Below are positions 34,756 through 43,521 of a stretch of DNA of 64,000 bases, one piece after another. A program made the position numbers and the translations under genes. The notes under the pieces are model-generated. The model made no database searches. It was not told the DNA's origin and saw nothing but the letters and a program-made list of their open reading frames with translations. Every line of letters starts with the position of its first letter. Within the stretch, counting starts at the first letter, position 1. Location of the stretch: positions 1 through 64,000 of the forward strand of contig JBJXFQ010000002.1 of the NCBI GenBank assembly GCA_046155605.1. Direction: 5' to 3'. The stretch comes from JAEUIZ01 sp046155605. Lineage in GTDB: Bacteria; Planctomycetota; Phycisphaerae; Phycisphaerales; UBA1924.

Positions 34756-35229
34756 CTATGTGCTGTGCTTGGCGAGCCAGTAGTCTCGGAACGCTCGAAG
34801 TCGCGGTAGCGATTCGCGGTCTTTGGTGCGATTCGCGGCGGCCTTGCTGGCGATGATGTCATCGATGTGGCAGACGTCGAAGCCCTCGACGCTGACATGG
34901 CGCGCCCATGCCGCTGCGAAACTCTCGATGCCGTCGGGCGCGAAGATCAGATCGAGGTCGAAGGGTCCGTCGCGGAGTTGGATGAAGTCCTTGCCGCGCC
35001 GAACTTCGTCCGCGTGCTCGTCGGAGAGTGTGAAGCCAAGATCGCGGAGCGCGGCGACGAGCGCGGCACCATTGTCGGGGTCGCGCAGCACGAACAGGTC
35101 CGCATCCTGGGTGGTATCGGGAAATCCGAGCAAGATCGCGCCGGACTTTCCGATAAAGAGGTATCGGCAGCCGCGCGTGGCGAGCGCGTCGCGGAGGTCC
35201 TGAGCCTGGTGGTACTCAAACGCGGCCAT
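34756..35229 (-). CDS. Nucleotidyltransferase-fold protein, possible toxin-antitoxin partner
   Basis: A 157-residue protein with a nucleotidyltransferase-like core (YLFIGKSGAILLGFPDTTQDADLFV, quoted in part: GKSGAILLGFPDTTQDADLF), a second acidic strand (GPFDLDLIFAPDG) and the C-terminal IIASKAAANRTKDRESLPRL typical of DUF6036/AbiEii-like proteins. The first motif reads GK.GA where classical members have GG.A, so activity is uncertain. Its start lies inside the upstream small gene, overlapping by 14 bases on the same strand, an arrangement seen in toxin-antitoxin pairs. Confidence 0.72.
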   Translation of the reverse strand: MAAFEYHQAQDLRDALATRGCRYLFIGKSGAILLGFPDTTQDADLFVLRDPDNGAALVAALRDLGFTLSDEHADEVRRGKDFIQLRDGPFDLDLIFAPDGIESFAAAWARHVSVEGFDVCHIDDIIASKAAANRTKDRESLPRLRAFRDYWLAKHST

Positions 35230-35449
35230 AGCCGAGCCACGAAGGAAGGTTGGCGTCGCACCAGTCACGGTACGCTTGGGTGGAATCGAACGAGCGATAG
35301 GCCGCGTCGTCGAGGACCGGCTTGTAGGTTTTTATGAAGGCGTAGCGGAACCGCAGCGCAAGCGGGCGACGGGCGGCGGCCTCAAACTCACGGACCCAGT
35401 CGGAGTCGGGCTCGGGCGGCGGCAAGGACTGTGGCGAGATTGCTCTCAC
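35216..35449 (-). CDS. Small protein overlapping the nucleotidyltransferase gene
   Basis: A 77-residue protein starting with GTG. It is rich in aromatic and charged residues, with RFRYAFIKTYKPVLDDAAYR and an end of YRDWCDANLPSWLGYGRV. It is not recognised as a named family. The tight 14-base overlap with the downstream nucleotidyltransferase-fold gene suggests translational coupling and a joint function. It shares a short divergent intergenic space with the ABC ATPase gene. Confidence 0.65.
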   Translation of the reverse strand: MRAISPQSLPPPEPDSDWVREFEAAARRPLALRFRYAFIKTYKPVLDDAAYRSFDSTQAYRDWCDANLPSWLGYGRV

Positions 35450-35491
35450 ATCGTCAGTATAGTCGAAGGTGCGTCTCAGACTGGAGGTAGC

Positions 35492-36490
35492 GTGAACGAA
35501 CAACCGGGCCTGGCCATCGACCTCAGCGACGTCGCCAAGACGTTTCGCGGGCGCGTCCGCGCGCTGCGCGGCATCCAGATGCACGTCCGGCGCGGCGAGG
35601 TCTTCGGGCTGCTCGGGCCCAATGGCGCGGGCAAGAGCACGCTCGTCAAGGTGCTGATGACGGTGATCCGGCCCACGCGCTGCACGGGCACGCTGCTGGG
35701 GCGGCCTGTGGGTGACAAATCGAGCCTGGGCCGGATCGGCTATCTGCCGGAGCACCATCGCTTCGCGGATTATTTGACCGGGGCGCAGGTGGTCGATTTC
35801 TACGGGGCGATGTCGCGCGTGCCGCGGAGGGAGCGGCGGAGTCGAACGGGCGAGTTGCTTGAGGTGGTGGGGATGACGGCGTGGGCCGACAAGCGCGTTC
35901 GCGGCTACTCGAAGGGGATGCGGCAGCGGATCGGGATCGCGCAGGCGCTCGTGAACGATCCCGAACTCGTGCTGCTTGATGAGCCGACGGACGGGGTTGA
36001 CCCCGAGGGCCGGCGCGACATCAGGAAGATCATGCAGGGCCTCAAGGATCGCGGCAAGACGGTGTTCATCAACTCTCACCTGCTCAGCGAACTCGAGATG
36101 GTTTGCGACCGCGTGGCGATTCTTGTGCAGGGCGTCGTGGCGGCACAAGGGACGCTCGACGAACTGACGCGGGCGGAGCAGCGGTACGAGATCGAGGTCG
36201 AGGTCGAGGGCGATGTCGGGCCGATGCCCGCGGCGCTGGCGACGGGCGAGGCGGTCGGGGTCGAGGGTGGGACGATCCGCGTGGGCACGGCCGAGGCCTC
36301 GCGCGTGCAAGGGTTGATCGACGCGTTGCGGACGCAGGGCGTTGTGATTCGATCGGTTCGGCAGCATCGCCCGAGCCTCGAAGACCTTTTCATGCGTGCC
36401 GTGACCGATCCGAACACGGGCAAGGTGCTGGCCCCGGGGGCGGCGGCCGACCCGAAGAAGTCGCGGGGCGAGCGGGGAGGCGGGCGATGA
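35492..36490 (+). CDS. ABC transporter ATP-binding protein
   Basis: A 332-residue ATPase of the ABC-2 export type. Walker A GPNGAGKST, signature YSKGMRQRI (a variant of LSGGQ), Walker B LVLLDEPTDGVDP and the H-loop INSHLLSE are present. About 80 residues after the ATPase domain form the accessory C-terminal region common in DrrA/NatA-like exporters. The GTG start has GGAGG 4-5 bases upstream. It overlaps the permease start by 4 bases (ATGA), so the pair forms one transporter. The substrate is unknown. Confidence 0.9.
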   Translation: MNEQPGLAIDLSDVAKTFRGRVRALRGIQMHVRRGEVFGLLGPNGAGKSTLVKVLMTVIRPTRCTGTLLGRPVGDKSSLGRIGYLPEHHRFADYLTGAQVVDFYGAMSRVPRRERRSRTGELLEVVGMTAWADKRVRGYSKGMRQRIGIAQALVNDPELVLLDEPTDGVDPEGRRDIRKIMQGLKDRGKTVFINSHLLSELEMVCDRVAILVQGVVAAQGTLDELTRAEQRYEIEVEVEGDVGPMPAALATGEAVGVEGGTIRVGTAEASRVQGLIDALRTQGVVIRSVRQHRPSLEDLFMRAVTDPNTGKVLAPGAAADPKKSRGERGGGR

Positions 36491-37659
36491 TCACGCAAAC
36501 GCTCGCGCTGCTCGTGGACGCCTATCGCGAACTCAACGCGAAGAAACTGTTCTGGATCGTGCTCGTGCTCTCGGGGCTGATCGTGGGCTCGATGGCGTGC
36601 CTCGCCAATGACGACAAGGGGCTGATTGTCCTGTGGTGGCACATCGATGTGCCGTTTCTCGGTACCAATGTCATTCCGCGTGCGCTGTTCTACAAGATCA
36701 TCTTTCTGGCCCTTGGCATCAACGTGTGGCTGACGTGGGCCGCGATGGCGCTCGCGCTCGTCTCGACCAGCGGGATCATCCCGGAGTTTGTCAGCAACGG
36801 CTCGATCGAGATGGCGCTCTCGAAGCCCATCGGACGGCTGCGGCTCTTCATCACCAAGTATGCAACGGGATTGCTCTTCGTGGCGATGCAGGTGGCCGTC
36901 TTCAGCCTCGGCTCGTTCCTGGTGCTGGGGATTCGCGGCGGAGAGTGGTCGTTTCGGCTGTTCCTGGCTGTGCCGCTGGTGCTGCTGGTCTTCAGTTATC
37001 TCTACGGGCTGTGCGCGCTGATCGGGCTGGTCACGCGATCGACAGTGGCGGCGTTGCTGCTGACGGTGCTGTTCTGGCTCGTGATCTTCCTGGTGCATAC
37101 CGCCGAATCCGGCATCGTGCTGGAGTTCCGTGTCCGCAGCGAACAGTCGGTGATCCAGCGGCAGGACGACATCGCGTCGCGCGAGAAGCGGCTGGCCGCG
37201 GCCAAGGCCTCGCGTGACGAGGTGGCTGGCAAGCCCGATTCATCGGCGGAACTGGCGCGGCTCAACGAGCAAGTCGAGTCGCAAGAGCGAACGCTGGCGA
37301 CCCGCCGAACGCGCCTCGAATCCGCCGAGTCGACGCTGCGAAAGTTGAGCACGGCCCACTCGATCCTCTTTGCCGTCAAGACGCTGATGCCCAAGACCGC
37401 CGAGACGTCGGAACTGCTGGCGCGGGCTCTGCTGAGCAAGGAGGATCGCGATCGGCTCATCGATCGGATGCCCGAGCCGCCACGGAGTTTTGACGGGGAG
37501 AATGACCCGGACCTCCGGGTCTCGGAGCGGTTCGTGCAGCGCGAGGTGGAACGGATCAAGCGCGGCCGATCCGTCGCGTGGGTCATCGGCACATCGCTCA
37601 TCTTCGAGGGCGTGATGGTGCTGCTGGCGGGAATTTACTTTGTGAGGAAAGACTATTAG
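36487..37659 (+). CDS. ABC-2 type permease with central coiled coil
   Basis: A 390-residue membrane partner of the preceding ATPase. About six hydrophobic segments are visible, the first at LFWIVLVLSGLIVGSMACL and the last at IGTSLIFEGVMVLLAGIYFV. Between the fifth and sixth lies a soluble stretch of about 160 residues with strong coiled-coil character (REKRLAAAKASRDEV, LARLNEQVESQERTLATRR). Such an insertion is unusual for simple ABC-2 permeases and may contact a substrate or partner. The stop overlaps the convergent esterase stop. Confidence 0.85.
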   Translation: MITQTLALLVDAYRELNAKKLFWIVLVLSGLIVGSMACLANDDKGLIVLWWHIDVPFLGTNVIPRALFYKIIFLALGINVWLTWAAMALALVSTSGIIPEFVSNGSIEMALSKPIGRLRLFITKYATGLLFVAMQVAVFSLGSFLVLGIRGGEWSFRLFLAVPLVLLVFSYLYGLCALIGLVTRSTVAALLLTVLFWLVIFLVHTAESGIVLEFRVRSEQSVIQRQDDIASREKRLAAAKASRDEVAGKPDSSAELARLNEQVESQERTLATRRTRLESAESTLRKLSTAHSILFAVKTLMPKTAETSELLARALLSKEDRDRLIDRMPEPPRSFDGENDPDLRVSERFVQREVERIKRGRSVAWVIGTSLIFEGVMVLLAGIYFVRKDY

Positions 37660-39107
37660 CGCGTCGGCGTGACCGTCAGTCGAAACGGCACCGCGGGCAA
37701 CCCCGCCTTGTTGAAGAGGTTCGTCTCAGCGGCGGCGGACCACGCGTAGCGCACGGCAACGGGCTTCGCCACGCGATCGCTCGACACGATGACATCGCTG
37801 CCCTCGATCGTGGCGTTCGCCTCGACGAACACGCCGTCCTCGCCCGCGACCTCGAAATGCAGAGCCGGGCCGCCGCGCGCTTCCAAGCCATCGCCGTAGG
37901 CAAACCGAACGCGCAGCGACCTGCCTTCGGCCAGCGCCGTGACGGCTTCCGGCCCGTGGCATGGCACGTCGCCCTTGCCATAGGTTGTGTACAACGCGAG
38001 ATTTGCCAGCCGCTCGCCGACGGTCTTCTTGTTGCGCGGGTGGATATCGAGCGGGTCGCCGATATCCATCGTCACGACCATGCCGGTGTTGCGCGTGGCG
38101 CGGGCCATGGCCTGGGCCTCGCGGAGTGCCGCCGTTGCGCCGGAGTCCTTGGGATAGGCGAACGGCGCGATCTGCACGAAGAAGAACGGGAAATCACCGC
38201 GGTTGAAGGCTCGTCGCCAGTCTCCGATCATCGCCGGAAAGAGCCGCTGGTACTGCTCAGCCCGCCCGATATTAGATTCGCCCTGATACCAGATCGCGCC
38301 GCGGATCGCGAGGCCAGTAAGCGGGGCGATCATGGCGTTATAGAGGACGGAGGGGTTGTTTGGCCCGAGTTTCGCATCGGGCGCCGCGACCTTGGCGAGG
38401 TCGGGAGCAAACTCGGGGAACGCGGCGAGGCCCGCGGCGCTGGTCCAGGCTTCGGCGACGGTGCCGCCCCAGTTCGCGCCGATGAGGCCGACGGGCACAC
38501 CGAGCGTTTCGTTGAGTTCGCGTGCGAAGAAATACGCCACGGCGCTGAATCGTTGGGCGGTTTCGGGCGAGCAGGCGGCCCAGCCGGCCTCGGTGCCTTC
38601 CTGTCCCAGGCGCATCGCCGGCGTGTCGTCGCGGGGCGTTGCGGCCGTCGTGTTCGTCACGTCATAGAACCGGATCATGGGGTGCTTGGCCTGCGCGATC
38701 TCTCGCTCGGCGTCGGCCGTCGCCGACAGTGGCCACTCCATGTTGGATTGTCCGGAGCAGACCCAGACCTCACCGCTGAGAACATCCTTGATTTCGAGCC
38801 GGTTTTTGCCCTCGATGACGATCGTGTGCGGCCCGCCGGCAACGGGCGTGCGAAGGAGGACGCGCCAGCGGCCCTTGGAGTCGGCGCGGGCCTCGGCAAC
38901 GGCGTCTGGTGACCAACTCGCGCGGACGCGGATCGCCTCGTCCGCATCGGCCCAGCCCCAGATAGCGGCGTCGGTCTCGCGCTGCAGCACCATGCCGCTG
39001 CCGAGCACGCTGGGCAGGCGGACATCGGCGCAGGCGGCTTGCGCAAGGATCGCAAGGACGGCGAGCGACGCGAGTTTGGTGTTCACATTCGGCGCGGTGC
39101 GGGTCAT
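37656..39107 (-). CDS. Secreted sialate O-acetylesterase
   Basis: A 483-residue SGNH/SASA-family esterase predicted to remove O-acetyl groups from sialic acid or other polysaccharide sugars outside the cytoplasm. The signal peptide is visible (LASLAVLAILAQAACA). The nucleophile block VWVCSGQSNMEWPL, GLIGANWGGTVAEAW, IWYQGESNIG and the catalytic Asp/His block DIHPRNKKTVG are intact. The ATG at 39107 has GGAGA upstream. It is divergent from the MazG gene over 65 bases. Confidence 0.92.
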   Translation of the reverse strand: MTRTAPNVNTKLASLAVLAILAQAACADVRLPSVLGSGMVLQRETDAAIWGWADADEAIRVRASWSPDAVAEARADSKGRWRVLLRTPVAGGPHTIVIEGKNRLEIKDVLSGEVWVCSGQSNMEWPLSATADAEREIAQAKHPMIRFYDVTNTTAATPRDDTPAMRLGQEGTEAGWAACSPETAQRFSAVAYFFARELNETLGVPVGLIGANWGGTVAEAWTSAAGLAAFPEFAPDLAKVAAPDAKLGPNNPSVLYNAMIAPLTGLAIRGAIWYQGESNIGRAEQYQRLFPAMIGDWRRAFNRGDFPFFFVQIAPFAYPKDSGATAALREAQAMARATRNTGMVVTMDIGDPLDIHPRNKKTVGERLANLALYTTYGKGDVPCHGPEAVTALAEGRSLRVRFAYGDGLEARGGPALHFEVAGEDGVFVEANATIEGSDVIVSSDRVAKPVAVRYAWSAAAETNLFNKAGLPAVPFRLTVTPTR

Positions 39108-39172
39108 GCGGGTTCTCCGTGCCGCAGCATGCGACGCTCGCGGCGACACACGATACCGCGCTACCGTCCGCC

Positions 39173-39475
39173 ATGACGCCACTGACCATCCACGGGCTCC
39201 AGAAACTCATCCGCGATCGCTATTTCAAGACGGATTCGGCGCGCGGCACGCCGGGCACGTTCATGTGGTTTATGGAAGAGGTGGGGGAGTTGGCCACGGC
39301 ACTACAGAACAACGGGCCGGGCAAGTCGCCGACGCCCGAGCAGCGGGCGAACCTGAGCGAGGAGTTTGCCGACGTGCTCGCGTGGCTCACGACGCTGGCG
39401 AACATCAACGGCGTGGACCTCGAGCAGGCGCTGCGGAAGTACAGCGAACCGGGGGTCGAGGGCGTGAAAGACTGA
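39173..39475 (+). CDS. MazG-like nucleotide pyrophosphohydrolase
   Basis: A 100-residue single-domain MazG-fold protein, expected to hydrolyse (d)NTPs or a related nucleotide to the monophosphate and PPi. The metal-binding acidic motif is seen as MEEVGELATAL and SEEFADVLAWL (E-x2-E ... E-x2-D). Full-length tandem MazG is longer, so this is the short form. No Shine-Dalgarno is evident. Confidence 0.88.
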   Translation: MTPLTIHGLQKLIRDRYFKTDSARGTPGTFMWFMEEVGELATALQNNGPGKSPTPEQRANLSEEFADVLAWLTTLANINGVDLEQALRKYSEPGVEGVKD

Positions 39476-39532
39476 CGCCGATTCAAGGTCAACCTGGTGT
39501 CGTCGACGGCGAGTCTGAGCGTCGCCGCAGAC

Positions 39533-40513
39533 TCAGGCCTTGCGCGCGACGAACACGCCGTGAAGGTACGGCCCGCTTCCGCCGCCGGATGATTCCTCGA
39601 CGATCCGGCAATAGGGCGTGAGCAACTCATCGAATCGCGCCATGAGAGTCTCGTCCCACGACATGCAGTATTTCGCGTAGTTGCGGAAAAAGAGCGTGAA
39701 GCCGACGGGCGTGGGCGTGCGCGATTCGTCCTCGGCCCACTGGTTGTACTCCACGTTGGCGAGAAACTCCAACTCCATCCCCGAGCGGCGTGCCGAGCAC
39801 ATCAACTCATCGACGCGGAAGAGGTGCTTGTCCTCGGCCTGCGTCTTGTCCACGTCCCGACGCGAGTAGAACGCCATCGTCCGCGCGAACTCGTCGACCT
39901 TGGCGGACTGGACGGCGGAGAGCGGCCTGCCCGCGGCGGCGGCCAGCGGCGTGAGAAACTGCGCCACCGCCCCCATCAGCACATAGCCCTCCATGCAGGG
40001 CTCCTGGAAGGTGAGGATGCCACCGGGGGCGAGCGCCCTCCCCGCGTCGCGGATGAAGCCATCGACATCGAGCACATGATGGAGCGTCGAACGCAGGACG
40101 ACGAGCGAGAACCCGCCGGCAGGCAGGCGGTCGATTTCCTCTCCCATCAGAACGCCATACGCGACGCGCGCCTGATCGATGCCCTGAGAGGAGACTTTGC
40201 GCTGGGTGATCCTCAGAAACGCGGGCGAAGGGTCCGTGAGCAGGGTGAGGGGATAGGGCGACTTCTCGGCGAGCCCGAGCGACACGAGTCCCGTGCCGCA
40301 GCCGATCTCGACGGCGGGCTTGTCGGTCGGCGCGCCGCGCCGGTCGAGCAGCCGTAACAGCCCCCGGCCGACCGCGAAGTTGGCCGGATCGTTCGCGTAC
40401 TGCCTGTCATAGGCTGCCTCGTCGTGGGCAAAGGCACGCGCGGACGAGATGCACGCGAAGCCGCCCTCTTGCGGGAGCGAGCGGAGCCAAGGGCCGACAT
40501 CAATCGTGCTCAT
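39533..40513 (-). CDS. SAM-dependent methyltransferase
   Basis: A 326-residue protein with a class I motif I (AVEIGCGTGLVSLGLAEKS), the acidic position TLLTDPSPAFL, and motif III/IV-like RALAPGGILTFQEP. About 75 N-terminal residues precede the SAM fold. The C-terminal part (EYNQWAEDESRTPTPVGFTLF) may bind substrate; the target is unknown. It starts 9 bases after the PP-loop-like gene and is probably co-transcribed with it. Confidence 0.82.
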   Translation of the reverse strand: MSTIDVGPWLRSLPQEGGFACISSARAFAHDEAAYDRQYANDPANFAVGRGLLRLLDRRGAPTDKPAVEIGCGTGLVSLGLAEKSPYPLTLLTDPSPAFLRITQRKVSSQGIDQARVAYGVLMGEEIDRLPAGGFSLVVLRSTLHHVLDVDGFIRDAGRALAPGGILTFQEPCMEGYVLMGAVAQFLTPLAAAAGRPLSAVQSAKVDEFARTMAFYSRRDVDKTQAEDKHLFRVDELMCSARRSGMELEFLANVEYNQWAEDESRTPTPVGFTLFFRNYAKYCMSWDETLMARFDELLTPYCRIVEESSGGGSGPYLHGVFVARKA

Positions 40514-40522
40514 CAGGCCAGT

Positions 40523-41230
40523 CTAGCCGACGAACCTCGCGGGATTCGCCGTGGCCGACGGATCCAAGGGCTTGGCCTCACCGCGCGGGAGCGGGCCTGT
40601 CCAGCCCAAGTCGCGCAGGATGCCGCGCCAGTGCTCGCGTTCCATCGCCGCGCGCGGGCCGGTGCCCATCGCCCACCAGCAAGTCCACACCGGGGCATCG
40701 AGGTCGAGCATCAGTTCGGCGATCTCGCGGTCGCTCAGGTCGGCATAGGGCGTTTCGATCTCGACGCCGCAATCCGTGCCCGCGCGGTCGTCATCCATGG
40801 AAACCAGACGCGACACGAGCGCCGCCCGATCGATGATCCCGGCGACCCGGTCGAGCACGCCGCCGTCGGGGGCGTCGGCCCCGGCGTTGGCGGGCCAGAT
40901 GACGCGGCGGATGCCACGGGCGTGCGCCCATTGTGCGACCTCAACGAGACGGCGGGTCGCGAGGGCACCCGCCGAGGCCGTGACGGTTTGATCATCAGCA
41001 CTTAGAACCTTGGGTTCGTAGACCGTGACCATTGCATTGGCCTGAGCCTGTGCCGCGGCGAGCCGATCCGACGCCTCGTCAGCGGGAACGGCGGCTGGAA
41101 CGACCGTGATTATCGGACGATTTCCGCCAGGCTGGTTGCGTTCGGCAGAGAGAGCGACCAAGGCGGCCGCTCCGCCGTCGGCGATGACAACGGACGCGTG
41201 GCGGTTCGATCTTGCGGCTGGGTGGGGCAT
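40523..41230 (-). CDS. Degenerate PP-loop (QueC-like) protein of uncertain function
   Basis: A 235-residue protein with weak resemblance to the adenine-nucleotide alpha-hydrolase superfamily that includes QueC. The N-terminal strand VVIADGGAAALVALSAE sits where the SGGxDS P-loop normally is, but Ser and Asp are missing. The C-terminal EIETPYADLSDREIAELML is like QueC's substrate region. The zinc-binding cysteines of QueC are absent apart from WTCWW. Catalytic ATP pyrophosphatase activity is therefore doubtful. It is probably in an operon with the methyltransferase downstream. Confidence 0.65.
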   Translation of the reverse strand: MPHPAARSNRHASVVIADGGAAALVALSAERNQPGGNRPIITVVPAAVPADEASDRLAAAQAQANAMVTVYEPKVLSADDQTVTASAGALATRRLVEVAQWAHARGIRRVIWPANAGADAPDGGVLDRVAGIIDRAALVSRLVSMDDDRAGTDCGVEIETPYADLSDREIAELMLDLDAPVWTCWWAMGTGPRAAMEREHWRGILRDLGWTGPLPRGEAKPLDPSATANPARFVG

Positions 41231-41391
41231 GGCAAACACCGGACAGAGCGTGACCAAAGCGGACGAACGTACCCGTCCGAATGCCGGATCGGCCGTCACA
41301 GACAGGAAACATCAACAAATCTTGCGCCGTTGTTGGCATTCCGAGATTCCTGTGGCACATTTGAGCCTGAGGCAGTCGTCGGAGGGTTTAC

Positions 41392-42177
41392 ATGAAGACT
41401 CGTGCATCACATGCGGTGTTGGTCTGCGCACTGGCCGCGGGGTTCGCCCTGCCGGCGAGTGCGGGAATGACGTGGCGCCGCTCAACAGACTGGGTTCCAG
41501 GTGGACTCCAGGGCTCGACCCAGAACAACCCGAGCACCGTGGGTGGAATTCCCGCGTGGCGGTATGAGACCACGACCGGGGGTGGCGGCATCGGCTCGCC
41601 CAATCCGTGGTACCAGCAGCCTGGTCAACTCATGACCTGGGACGGGTTCTGGTATACGACCGGCCTCGGGGTCTGGTCGCGGGGGGATAACAGCAACCCA
41701 CCGATCATGCCTGGGCGTCTCATCCACAACGCGCACTCTTCGGTCTCGGACTTTGCGCCGCTGGTTCGCTGGCTCAACCCGGCGGGCAACACGGTGCCGG
41801 TCAATATCAGCGGGCAACTCGTCGTGAACTGGAACGGGATCAACGGCATCGGCCGCCCTGTGGACGTCGATGTTGTCATCGCCAAGCAGGATGCAGGCGG
41901 GACGATCACGCCGCTCTTCCAGACGACGGCCGCCAAGCCAAATCCGTTCCCGTCGGTGGGCGATTCGGTGCTCCTGCCGGTGAACCTCGCGGCGATCTCG
42001 ATGAACACGGGCGATTCGATCATCATCACGCACCGCGGGCGGTCGGCACTGAGCCCGCAGGGCGGCTGGATCAATCTGTATGACGCGCTGACGATTTCAG
42101 CGGTGCCGGCCCCCGGCATCGGCGCAACCCTTGCCGCCGCAGGCTTGTTTGCAGGCCGCCGCCGCCGCAGGGCCTGA
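41392..42177 (+). CDS. Secreted protein with PEP-CTERM-like sorting tail
   Basis: A 261-residue exported protein. The signal peptide ends at FALPASAG; the middle is a beta-rich domain with many Gly, Trp and Asn and no recognised family. The C-terminus is VPAPGIGATLAAAGLFAG followed by RRRRRA, the three-part sorting signal (Pro-rich motif, hydrophobic span, Arg cluster) common in planctomycetes. GGAGG lies 6-7 bases before the ATG. A possible promoter, TTGGCA-17-CACATT, lies at 41333-41361. A terminator follows at 42218. Confidence 0.83.
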   Translation: MKTRASHAVLVCALAAGFALPASAGMTWRRSTDWVPGGLQGSTQNNPSTVGGIPAWRYETTTGGGGIGSPNPWYQQPGQLMTWDGFWYTTGLGVWSRGDNSNPPIMPGRLIHNAHSSVSDFAPLVRWLNPAGNTVPVNISGQLVVNWNGINGIGRPVDVDVVIAKQDAGGTITPLFQTTAAKPNPFPSVGDSVLLPVNLAAISMNTGDSIIITHRGRSALSPQGGWINLYDALTISAVPAPGIGATLAAAGLFAGRRRRRA

Positions 42178-42217
42178 GGCGTGTAGACGCCTCCCAACCA
42201 GGGTTCTATCCACCCGA

Positions 42218-42243
42218 GCCCCGGCTGTTCGTTTGGCCGGGGC
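42218..42243 (+). terminator. Terminator-like hairpin
   Basis: An 8-bp stem GCCCCGGC / GCCGGGGC with a 10-base loop is followed by TTATTCATT. It lies 40 bases after the stop of the PEP-CTERM-type gene. Confidence 0.65.
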
Positions 42244-42382
42244 TTATTCATTGGACCGTGCCTGATCGGGGGCCCTGATCCGGGGCTGGGCCTGTGCGTC
42301 GAGAAGCGGGCGATGCCCTGACGCTGATCGCGACGCGCTATCATCGGCCCCGCGACCGAATGCGCAGGAGCCCGCTCGTCCA

Positions 42383-43438
42383 ATGGTCAACACGCTTCTT
42401 GCCACGCTTCAATCCGCCCCTGCCATTGTCCCACCGAGTTCGCAGGTGTACTGGCTCTACGCCGGCTTCGTCGGGCTGGTAATCCTCTTCCTCGCGCTCG
42501 ACCTGGGCGTTTTCCACCGCGAGGCCCATGTGGTCTCGATCAAGGAGGCGGTGATCTGGTCGGTGGTCTGGATCGCATGCGCGCTGGCGTTCAACTTGTG
42601 GATCTACTTCGCCTATCAGAACCACTGGCTGGGCGTGGGCCTGGCCGTGCCGCAACTCGACGGCCCCGCACGCGACGTGCATGGGCTCGAGGCCGCCAAG
42701 TTGTTCTTCACGGGCTATGTCGTCGAGAAGTCGCTCTCGATGGACAACGTCTTCGTTATCGCGATGATCTTCGGCTACTTCGCGGTGCCGGCGAAGTATC
42801 AGCATCGGGTGCTGTTCTGGGGGATCCTGGGCGCGCTGCTGATGCGCGGGGTGATGATCGCGGTCGGTGCAGCGCTCATCCAGCGCTTCGACTGGATCAT
42901 CTACGTCTTCGGCGGGTTTCTGATCCTGACGGCGATCAAAATGGCGCTCGCCAAGCACGACGGGGTCTCGCCCGAAAAGAACCCGGCGATCAGGCTCGTT
43001 CGGCGGTTCGTGCGGGTCTCGACCGAGTATGACGGGCAGAAGTTTTTCACGCGGATCGGTGGCGTCCGGCACGCCACGCCGCTCTTCCTGGCCCTGGTGA
43101 TGGTCGAGTTCACCGATCTGATCTTCGCGGTCGATTCGATCCCCGCGATCTTCGCGATCACGGCGGACCCGTTCATCGTCTTCACGTCGAACGTGTTTGC
43201 GATCCTGGGGCTGCGGGCGCTCTATTTCTGTCTTGCGGGCGCCATGGACAAGTTCCGTTACCTCAAGACGTCGCTGATCGCGGTGCTGCTCTTCGTGGGC
43301 GTGAAGATGCTGCTGGTGCATACGCCGATGAAGGTGCCGGTGACAGCCTCGCTGGTGGTGGTCATCGGGATCCTGGCGGCGGGAGTCGTGGCGTCGATGC
43401 TGCTCCCACCCAAACCAACCGGCGGCCCGGCGCACTAG
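42383..43438 (+). CDS. TerC-family integral membrane protein
   Basis: A 351-residue protein of the TerC family (tellurium-resistance and metal-export type, inner membrane). It has about nine hydrophobic segments, and family motifs EKSLSMDNVFVIAMIFGYF, HRVLFWGILGALLMRG, LVMVEFTDLIFAVDSIPAIF and SNVFAILGLRALYF. The acidic residues in these helices are the proposed metal sites. It is followed by a second TerC gene after 83 bases. Related members export manganese in other bacteria; the ion here is unknown. Confidence 0.92.
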   Translation: MVNTLLATLQSAPAIVPPSSQVYWLYAGFVGLVILFLALDLGVFHREAHVVSIKEAVIWSVVWIACALAFNLWIYFAYQNHWLGVGLAVPQLDGPARDVHGLEAAKLFFTGYVVEKSLSMDNVFVIAMIFGYFAVPAKYQHRVLFWGILGALLMRGVMIAVGAALIQRFDWIIYVFGGFLILTAIKMALAKHDGVSPEKNPAIRLVRRFVRVSTEYDGQKFFTRIGGVRHATPLFLALVMVEFTDLIFAVDSIPAIFAITADPFIVFTSNVFAILGLRALYFCLAGAMDKFRYLKTSLIAVLLFVGVKMLLVHTPMKVPVTASLVVVIGILAAGVVASMLLPPKPTGGPAH

Positions 43439-43521
43439 CGTCCGGTTGACCGCTCGCGCGCGCGGTCGGGCTCCTACCCTGTGCCCTGTCCGTTCGCGGG
43501 CCCTCTGGGAGCGTTGCGCCG

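Noticed and set aside
35450..36367. Extension of the 77-residue minus-strand gene into a 383-codon frame
   Set aside because: The upstream part is antisense to the ABC ATPase gene and has Arg/His/Pro-rich shadow composition. The GTG at 35449 gives a plausible start for the part outside the ATPase gene.
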